This document shows, piece by piece, positions 43,915 through 49,169 of a stretch of 49,169 nt of DNA. The position numbers and the translations under genes were made by a program. The stretch is from Saprospiraceae bacterium. GTDB lineage: Bacteria > Bacteroidota > Bacteroidia > Chitinophagales > Saprospiraceae. The number at the start of each line of letters is the position of its first letter. The stretch's first letter is position 1. The stretch is from contig JABDLO010000431.1 in assembly GCA_013002995.1 (NCBI GenBank), positions 1 through 49,169 on the forward strand, read 5' to 3'. The notes under the pieces were generated by a model. That model was given only the letters and a program-made list of their open reading frames with translations, searched no databases and had not been told where the DNA came from.

Positions 43915-45579
43915 ATGATTCGTAAAATTTTAATATTCCTTATAGTCGGTACTTTTTTCTTTTCCTGCCAGCCAGTAAAAGAGACAACAACTTCACAAGA
44001 TATGCCTTTCACCTGGGATAATGCCACCATTTATTTCATGATGACGGATCGCTTCAATAATGGTGATGTGAGCAATGATTTCAGCCATCCGGAAGTTGCA
44101 GAACCTGCCCCATACCGAGGGTTCATGGGAGGAGATATTGTAGGAATCACTCAGAAGATCAATGAAGGATATTTCAATGATCTCGGAGTCAATGCCATCT
44201 GGATGACTCCTATTGTACAACAGATTGAGGGATCTGTAGATGAAGGGACCGGTACCTCTTATGCTTTCCATGGATACTGGACCAGGGATTGGACCGCTTT
44301 AGATCCCAGATTTGGTACGGGGAAAGATCTTAAAGATATGATTGATGCCGCTCATGCTAATGGTATCCGCATCCTCATTGACGCAGTTGCAAATCACACC
44401 GGACCTGTTACTCCGATGGATAGCCAATGGCCGGATTCCTGGGTAAAAACAAGCCCTCAATGCAGATACCAGGATTTTGAAACCACCGTCAATTGTACCC
44501 TGGTTGAGAACTTGCCGGATGTCCGAACTGAAAGTGATCAGGAAGTAGAATTACCTCCTTTCTTAGTTCAAAAATGGAAATCTGAAGGAAGGTATGATCA
44601 GGAGGTTGCAGAGTTGGATACGTGGTTTACGGAAACAGGATATCCAAGGACCCCCGTTTATTACATCCTTAAATGGTTGGTAGATTTCGTTAAAGACTAT
44701 GGTATTGATGGATTCAGAGTGGATACGGTAAAGCACACAGAAGGATATCTCTGGAAGGACTTGTATGAGTCTGCTGCCAAGGCATTTGAAGATTGGAAAA
44801 GAGACAACCCTGAAGCCAAGTTGGATGATTTGCCATTCTACATGGTTGGAGAAGTGTATGGCTATTATGCCATCAATGGAAGGGATTATAATTACGGTGA
44901 TACAATTGTAGATTTCTTCGATGAAGGATTTACTTCTATGATCAACTTTGGATTTAAAGATGCTGCCAGGTCCTCCTATGACAGCATATTCAGCAGGTAT
45001 GATGCCGCTCTTCAGGGACCATTGGCTGGGAAGACCATTGTTCATTACGTCAGTTCTCACGATGATGGATCACCATTTGATCCGATGCGTGAAAAACCCA
45101 TAGAAGCCGGAACCAAACTGTTGTTATGTCCTGGAGGAGTTCAGATCTACTACGGTGATGAATCAGCAAGAAACCTGAATGTTGAAGCTGCCGGAGATGC
45201 TCGATTGCGTTCATTTATGAACTGGGATGAAGTTGATTCTAACGCTGATGTCAATGGCAATAAAGTGAAAGACGTACTTACCCACTGGCAGAAATTAGGT
45301 CAATTCAGAAATGCACATCCCGCCGTAGGAGCCGGGAAGCATCAGAAGATCAGTGATGCTCCCTATACGTTCAGTCGTGTATGGTCAGAAGGAAATGTAA
45401 CTGATAAAGTTGTGGTTGCACTGGATGCAGGAAGCGGTAAAAAAACGATATCAGTAGGTGATGTATTCGCTGATGGTACTACTGTCAAAGACCACTACTC
45501 AGGAGTCGAAACCAAGGTAGTTGATGGACAGGTGGAAGTGGATAGTGAGGATGATGTGGTGTTGATTAGTCAGCGTTGA
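43915..45579 (+). CDS. GH13 alpha-amylase lipoprotein
   Basis: A 554-aa glycoside hydrolase of family 13. The signal FLIVGTFFFSCQ gives a lipobox Cys18, so it is lipid-anchored. Conserved regions: I DAVANH (156-161), II GFRVDTVKH with nucleophile D270, III GEVYG with acid E313, IV YVSSHDD with D383. The N-terminal GDIVGITQKINEGYFNDLGVNAIWMTPI fits the barrel start. The C-terminal domain (~480-554) is a beta domain. Function: cleavage of alpha-1,4 glucans outside the cytoplasm. There is no SusCD pair or other glycan gene next to it. Confidence 0.95.
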   Translation: MIRKILIFLIVGTFFFSCQPVKETTTSQDMPFTWDNATIYFMMTDRFNNGDVSNDFSHPEVAEPAPYRGFMGGDIVGITQKINEGYFNDLGVNAIWMTPIVQQIEGSVDEGTGTSYAFHGYWTRDWTALDPRFGTGKDLKDMIDAAHANGIRILIDAVANHTGPVTPMDSQWPDSWVKTSPQCRYQDFETTVNCTLVENLPDVRTESDQEVELPPFLVQKWKSEGRYDQEVAELDTWFTETGYPRTPVYYILKWLVDFVKDYGIDGFRVDTVKHTEGYLWKDLYESAAKAFEDWKRDNPEAKLDDLPFYMVGEVYGYYAINGRDYNYGDTIVDFFDEGFTSMINFGFKDAARSSYDSIFSRYDAALQGPLAGKTIVHYVSSHDDGSPFDPMREKPIEAGTKLLLCPGGVQIYYGDESARNLNVEAAGDARLRSFMNWDEVDSNADVNGNKVKDVLTHWQKLGQFRNAHPAVGAGKHQKISDAPYTFSRVWSEGNVTDKVVVALDAGSGKKTISVGDVFADGTTVKDHYSGVETKVVDGQVEVDSEDDVVLISQR

Positions 45580-45593
45580 TCAGTTACAAAATT

Positions 45594-45630
45594 TGCCACT
45601 AAGGACACTCAGATCACTAAGGTTTATTAT
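45594..45630. repeat. Short direct repeat CACTAAGG
   Basis: CACTAAGG occurs twice, in the sequence CACTAAGG-acactcagat-CACTAAGG, just after the amylase stop. Its spacer position and phrase look like a worn dispersed repeat. Low confidence. Confidence 0.3.
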
Positions 45631-45699
45631 GGAGAGGAATATGAAGGGTCACATGAGGACGCAATGAGACATCTTATTTCGAGTGCAATTAAATAAATC

Positions 45700-45734
45700 A
45701 AAAAAGCGAAGCAACATGTTCCTGCTACTTCGCT
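45700..45734 (-). terminator. Intrinsic terminator of the 180-aa membrane protein gene
   Basis: On the minus strand AGCGAAG and CTTCGCT (45728-45734 with 45705-45711) form a 7-bp stem with a 16-nt loop, followed by six U residues. It is about 33 nt after the stop of the gene at 45767. Confidence 0.75.
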
Positions 45735-45766
45735 CTCATTAAATCATAATATTTGTCAAGTTGTAC

Positions 45767-46309
45767 TTACTGCCTTGGCATCCACCATCCCAGCCAGGCT
45801 CCGGCCAGAGCCCATGGTACAATAGCGTCTATCAGGTCTGGAATTGTATTTCCTTCAAACCATACGCTGTTGAGATACGGAATGGTCAGGTATCCTATGA
45901 ATCCAACACATACGGCAGCAATCACAGCATTAGAAAGGGTTACTTCCCTGAATTGACCCAGTAACCATCCCAATAATAAAACTGCAACAAAGCTCAATGC
46001 CCAACCACGGATGAAATTGGTTGCTCCCTGAGCCTTCATCTCGCTTCGATATTGTAACACTGCCCAAGGTTCTCCTATGGATTCTTCCATGGCAGCCTGA
46101 GCGGTTGTAGGATCAGTATCCCTTGGCATTCTGGGCATAAAATATGTCCCATCCTCAAGATCCGCAGCATTAATGGCTTGCATCAACTGATCTTGCTTGG
46201 CGGTGTATTCCATCTGAGATCCATGGAGATCCAGCATCGCCCAGGAAAGAAATTGCCAGATAAATAGAATGATGCTCCCGACAAGAGCACCAATTAAGAG
46301 TTTTTTCAT
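45767..46309 (-). CDS. Hypothetical membrane protein
   Basis: A 180-aa protein with an N-terminal membrane helix (LLIGALVGSIILFIWQFLSWAML), a soluble part of about 65 residues (25-95) with several Met and Gln, and two or three C-terminal helices (GWALSFVAVLLLGWLL, AVIAAVCVGFIGYLTI, ALAGAWLGWWMP). No family is recognised with confidence. It has its own terminator. The next gene on the other strand starts about 150 bp away. Confidence 0.75.
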   Translation of the reverse strand: MKKLLIGALVGSIILFIWQFLSWAMLDLHGSQMEYTAKQDQLMQAINAADLEDGTYFMPRMPRDTDPTTAQAAMEESIGEPWAVLQYRSEMKAQGATNFIRGWALSFVAVLLLGWLLGQFREVTLSNAVIAAVCVGFIGYLTIPYLNSVWFEGNTIPDLIDAIVPWALAGAWLGWWMPRQ

Positions 46310-46457
46310 AATGTTTTTGTTTTGATTTAGACTGATGAAAGATAAGGAATAAAAGTGAAATAAGAATGTATTGAAACTTTTCAGTTGGAGAAGTAAAAGT
46401 TTAATATTGGATGATTACCACTATCTTTCATCTTTAATTATTATCCAAGCAAACTCT

Positions 46458-46919
46458 ATGACTCATTACCTGGCTCACCTAAATATTGCTAAGCTCCGTG
46501 CCCCCATTGATGATCCTATGATTAAAGAATTTAAAGATGGGGTTGATACTATTAATGCGCTTGCAGAGGAAAGTCCGGGATTCATATGGAGGATGAAAGA
46601 AGACCCCATCATGCCTGATGGTTCAACCTATGTATTAATGAATGATCCTTCCCTGATCGCTACATTAAGTGTATGGGAAACAGTCGCGGCATTGAAAAAC
46701 TTTACTTACCAGAATGCTCATGGGTCATATTTCAAGCGTCGCAAAGAATGGTTTCATAATATGGTAGAAGCCAATTATGTCTTATGGTATGTCAAAAAAG
46801 ATCATCAGCCATCTTTAGCAGAAGCCATTACCCGACTTAAATTTTTAAGAAACAAAGGGGAATCATCTAAAGCTTTTACATTTAAGACTGCAGAGCAATG
46901 GATGGACGTAACTTCTTAG
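46458..46919 (+). CDS. DUF3291 family protein
   Basis: A 153-aa protein of the DUF3291 family, with a ferredoxin-like dimeric alpha/beta fold similar to antibiotic biosynthesis monooxygenases. Conserved pieces are HYLAHLNIAKLRAPIDDPM, SPGFIWRMKED, LSVWETVAALKNFTYQNAHGSYFKRRKEWF and YVLWYVKKDHQPSLAEA. I use ATG 46458 (MTHYLAHLN), where the family begins; a TTG 29 codons upstream adds no homology. It overlaps the end of the opposing ABC transporter gene by 4 bp. No partner gene is seen. Confidence 0.9.
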   Translation: MTHYLAHLNIAKLRAPIDDPMIKEFKDGVDTINALAEESPGFIWRMKEDPIMPDGSTYVLMNDPSLIATLSVWETVAALKNFTYQNAHGSYFKRRKEWFHNMVEANYVLWYVKKDHQPSLAEAITRLKFLRNKGESSKAFTFKTAEQWMDVTS

Positions 46920-47710
46920 GTTTCAGGCGTAAGATGATCAGGATCTTCTACAGCTTTGAGTGCCTGGTTTTTAAGCCTTTCTAAGAACGGGCTGGCGAAG
47001 ATAAATTCATGCAAATATTTATTGTCACTCTCTAGTACTTGTGACTTATCTCCCGACCATTCCATATAACCATGATCCAGGAAACAGATCTTTTCTCCGA
47101 TTTCCATTACTGAATTCATATCGTGAGTATTGATCACGGTAGTCATCTTATATTCATCTGTGATATTGGAGATCAGCTCATCAATGGTAATGGCCGTTTT
47201 TGGATCTAATCCTGAATTGGGTTCATCACAGAAAAGATACTTAGGGTTGAGTACTATGGCGCGTGCTATACCTACTCTTTTCTGCATTCCACCAGAAATC
47301 TCTGATGGGTATTTATGTGCTACACCTTCAAGACTGACCCGTTCAAGACACCAGTCCACGCGCATTTGCTTTTCTTTCAGTGTCCTATTAGTAAACATAT
47401 CCATCGGAAAACTGATGTTCTCACCGACGGTCATAGAATCGAATAATGCGTTACCCTGAAAAAGCATACCCACTTCCATTCTTAAATCTCGCAATTGCTT
47501 CTTATTGAGTTTACAGAGATTGACATCATTGTACCATACATTTCCCTTTGTAGGCTCTAATAATCCCACCAGGATCTTTAACAATACCGTCTTTCCTGCT
47601 CCGGATTTACCAATGATTAGGTTGGTCTTTGATTCCTCAAATAAAAAATCAATCCCCTTCAACACATCAAGGTCTCCAAATGATTTATGTATGTTTTCAA
47701 TTCTGATCAT
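46916..47710 (-). CDS. mlaF: MlaF-type ABC transporter ATP-binding protein
   Basis: A 264-aa ATPase of the Mla/MCE lipid transport family. The motor motifs are Walker A GKSGAGKT (34-41), signature ISGGMQKR (about residue 140) and Walker B KYLFCDEPNSGLDP, then the H-loop NTHDMNS. The product would power phospholipid movement between inner and outer membrane with the MlaE permease, whose gene is 1 bp upstream. The MCE substrate-binding gene (mlaD) that normally follows is not here: the next gene is an opposing DUF3291 gene. Confidence 0.93.
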   Translation of the reverse strand: MIRIENIHKSFGDLDVLKGIDFLFEESKTNLIIGKSGAGKTVLLKILVGLLEPTKGNVWYNDVNLCKLNKKQLRDLRMEVGMLFQGNALFDSMTVGENISFPMDMFTNRTLKEKQMRVDWCLERVSLEGVAHKYPSEISGGMQKRVGIARAIVLNPKYLFCDEPNSGLDPKTAITIDELISNITDEYKMTTVINTHDMNSVMEIGEKICFLDHGYMEWSGDKSQVLESDNKYLHEFIFASPFLERLKNQALKAVEDPDHLTPET

Positions 47711-47711
47711 A

Positions 47712-48461
47712 TCAGGAAGTTAAAACTACAGCAATGATGTAATCAGCGAGCAAGATCAATACATAACTATTGACAACTGCCCTTGTACTGGCTTTTCCCA
47801 ATTCTATAGATCCTGATTTTACAAAGTAACCTTGATAACAGGAAACAGCTGTCAGGATGTATGAAAATACAAATGCCTTTACAAAAAGCATATTTACATT
47901 GTTGGGAATAAAAAAGGACCTTAATCCCTTAATGAAGTCAGCTCCACTGAACAAGCCTGAAGGTACACTTGCAATATAAGCACCCGCAATACTTACCATA
48001 GTAGATACACATACCAGGATAGGGATCATAATTACTGCTGCAATAATCTTGGGCATAACAAGGTAAGCTGAAGTATTAACTCCCATGATCTCCATTGCAT
48101 CAATATGCTCTTTCTGTCGCATACCTCCTATTTCTGCAGCAAGGTTAGAACCCACTTTTCCTGAAAGCACAAGACAGGTGAAGGTCGGAGCCAATTCAAT
48201 AATGGTCATATCCCTTACAATATATCCTATATAATATGGAGGAACCAGCGTCCCATCCATCTGATAAAAGAATTGTACGGCGGTCACTGCTCCAAGGAAT
48301 ACAGAAATCATTATTACTACTGATAACGATCCCACACCGATATCATTCATCTGTCTGATGGTTTCCTTATAATACATCGACCAGCTTTCAGGCTTAGCTA
48401 AAATCTGCCTTTGCCAGAGGATGAATTGACCGAAATGCTGTAAAGCGTTTTTTATCAACAT
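47712..48461 (-). CDS. mlaE: MlaE-family lipid transport permease
   Basis: A 249-aa ABC permease with about five membrane helices. The MlaE signature is GKVGSNLAAEIGGMRQKEHIDAMEIMGVN, followed by YLVMPKIIAAVIMIPIL. ATG 48461 (MLIKNALQHFGQFI) is the family-like start; a TTG at 48500 is also in frame and adds a Cys-containing stretch of no homology. It is followed by mlaF after 1 bp. A -7 box and hairpin lie in the leader, so this pair seems to be a short operon. Confidence 0.92.
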   Translation of the reverse strand: MLIKNALQHFGQFILWQRQILAKPESWSMYYKETIRQMNDIGVGSLSVVIMISVFLGAVTAVQFFYQMDGTLVPPYYIGYIVRDMTIIELAPTFTCLVLSGKVGSNLAAEIGGMRQKEHIDAMEIMGVNTSAYLVMPKIIAAVIMIPILVCVSTMVSIAGAYIASVPSGLFSGADFIKGLRSFFIPNNVNMLFVKAFVFSYILTAVSCYQGYFVKSGSIELGKASTRAVVNSYVLILLADYIIAVVLTS

Positions 48462-48485
48462 AATAATGCTCGATTTATATCTGCA

Positions 48486-48516
48486 TCGGGCTGAAAACAA
48501 CCCGACGCCAAAATTA
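48486..48516 (-). promoter_or_regulatory. mlaE -7 box and leader hairpin
   Basis: The minus-strand TAATTTTG (48509-48516) matches TAnnTTTG. The next bases form TCGGGTTG-TTTT-CAGCCCGA (48486-48505), an 8-bp stem with one G-U pair and a UUUU loop. The transcript would start at about 48502, so the hairpin would sit at its very 5' end, where it could protect the mRNA. Confidence 0.45.
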
Positions 48517-48577
48517 GTTTATTTTAGCAATTCGCTTGATAAAGAACCGACAAAAGGACCAATTCAAAAGTCAGAAT

Positions 48578-49126
48578 ATGAATGCAGTTATAACAGGAGC
48601 ATCTAAAGGTATAGGAAAAGCCATTGCTCAAAAGCTATACAGCAAGGGTATCAATATATCCATATGCTCCAGAAATATGGATGACCTCAATACATTTAAG
48701 CAAGAACTGATCGCCAATCATACCCACCATCCTAAGATCCACCTTTTCCAGGCAGATGTAAGTAAAAAAGGGCAGGTAATGGCTTATGCTGCTGATATAA
48801 AAGCCCAGTTAGGAACCATTGATATACTTATCAATAACGCGGGTATATTTATACCCGGCAGTCTTGAAGACGAAGCTGATGGAGCACTTGAAGCAATGAT
48901 AGATACCAATCTTTACAGTGCATATCATCTTACCAGGGCATTGCTACCCGAAATGAAAGCAGCTGGAAGTGGACATATTTTTAATATGTGCTCGGTGGCC
49001 AGCATCAAAGCTTATCCCAATGGAGGGTCCTATGCCATCAGTAAATTTGCCTTATTGGGATTTTCTAAATGCTTGCGGGAAGAATTGAAACCCTCCGCAA
49101 TCAAAGTAACTTCAATTCTACCCTGA
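48578..49126 (+). CDS. Short-chain dehydrogenase/reductase with in-frame stop
   Basis: An SDR with cofactor motif TGASKGIG (about 5-12), NNAG in DILINNAGIFIPG, catalytic Ser region HIFNMCSVASIKAY and YAISK. The frame ends with TSILP and TGA at 49124-49126. The TGA stands where the conserved Gly of the Pro-Gly motif is expected, and the same frame then reads ATWSNSWAGVELPE to the window edge. That is the usual SDR continuation, so the stop is a likely nonsense change (GGA to TGA) rather than the real end. ATG 48578 is preferred to TTG 48536. Confidence 0.85.
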   Translation: MNAVITGASKGIGKAIAQKLYSKGINISICSRNMDDLNTFKQELIANHTHHPKIHLFQADVSKKGQVMAYAADIKAQLGTIDILINNAGIFIPGSLEDEADGALEAMIDTNLYSAYHLTRALLPEMKAAGSGHIFNMCSVASIKAYPNGGSYAISKFALLGFSKCLREELKPSAIKVTSILP

Positions 49127-49169
49127 GCAACCTGGTCCAATTCATGGGCCGGAGTGGAGCTTCCCGAGG
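49127..49169 (+). pseudogene. Continuation of the SDR frame after the TGA
   Basis: The frame stays open past the TGA to the window edge and encodes ATWSNSWAGVELPE, the standard SDR segment after PG. This supports a broken gene or a sequence error at 49124. It could also be read as two pieces with the stop as a real mutation. Confidence 0.6.

Noticed and set aside
49124-49126. TGA read as glycine (alternative genetic code)
   Set aside because: Other genes in the window, such as ligA and the sensor kinase, end at TGA at their family-typical length, so TGA is a normal stop in this organism.

Overview
The window looks like a chromosomal segment of a Bacteroidota bacterium, probably of the Saprospiria/Cytophagia type. 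This placement is inferred and no phylogeny was run. The supporting signs are repeated TAnnTTTG promoter boxes, the -7 element of the Bacteroidota primary sigma factor, with little Shine-Dalgarno signal. There are two type IX secretion markers: a C-terminal sorting domain at the left edge and a plug-like protein at 31.6-32.9 kb. The F0F1 cluster is atpB-E-F-H-A-G without atpD or atpC, and Rho carries a long Lys/Glu/Arg-rich insert. Base composition is moderately AT-rich and fairly even, and I saw no prophage, integron, CRISPR array or tRNA.

Layout. 0-3.3 kb: the 3' end of a secreted metal-binding-repeat protein, a VanX-like dipeptidase and ligA. 3.3-3.75 kb: a palindrome-rich spacer and the atp terminator. 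3.75-9.03 kb: the atp cluster on the minus strand. 9.3-12.7 kb: a lipoprotein gene facing the operon serS - zinc peptidase - frr. 12.7-15.9 kb: divergent rho, then rpmH - rnpA - a membrane protein. 15.9-20.9 kb: a GntP permease, an FG-GAP/ASPIC protein and a LytS/LytTR two-component pair. 20.9-23.7 kb: asd and a large coiled-coil protein. 23.8-28.2 kb: a secreted lamin-tail protein, a degenerate EEP-fold membrane protein, a thioredoxin-like protein and an ElaA-type acetyltransferase. 28.2-35.7 kb: a minus-strand run of FMO, SDR, alkyladenine glycosylase, T9SS plug, TolC, HlyD and a TIGR04282 transferase. 35.7-36.4 kb: a spacer holding a dead RAYT transposase fragment between REP-like hairpins. 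36.4-38.8 kb: guaB facing an EAD11-type membrane protein. 38.8-39.4 kb: a repeat-rich spacer. 39.4-46.9 kb: a YdeI-like protein, an M1 peptidase, membrane proteins, exonuclease III, a GH13 amylase lipoprotein and a DUF3291 protein. 46.9-49.17 kb: an MlaF/MlaE-type transporter pair and an SDR gene with an in-frame TGA.

Most genes are housekeeping: DNA ligation and repair, ATP synthesis, translation and ribosome recycling, transcription termination, GMP and aspartate-family biosynthesis. The accessory interest lies in five places: the membrane-anchored EAD11 protein; the RAYT/REP remnant; regulatory hairpins at rpmH-rnpA, frr and atpE-atpF; a guaB promoter that overlaps its own start codon; and several proteins with altered key residues (LigA zinc site, EEP-fold protein, thioredoxin-like protein, SDR with an internal stop). 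Convergent gene pairs are packed very tightly, with ends that overlap or nearly touch.
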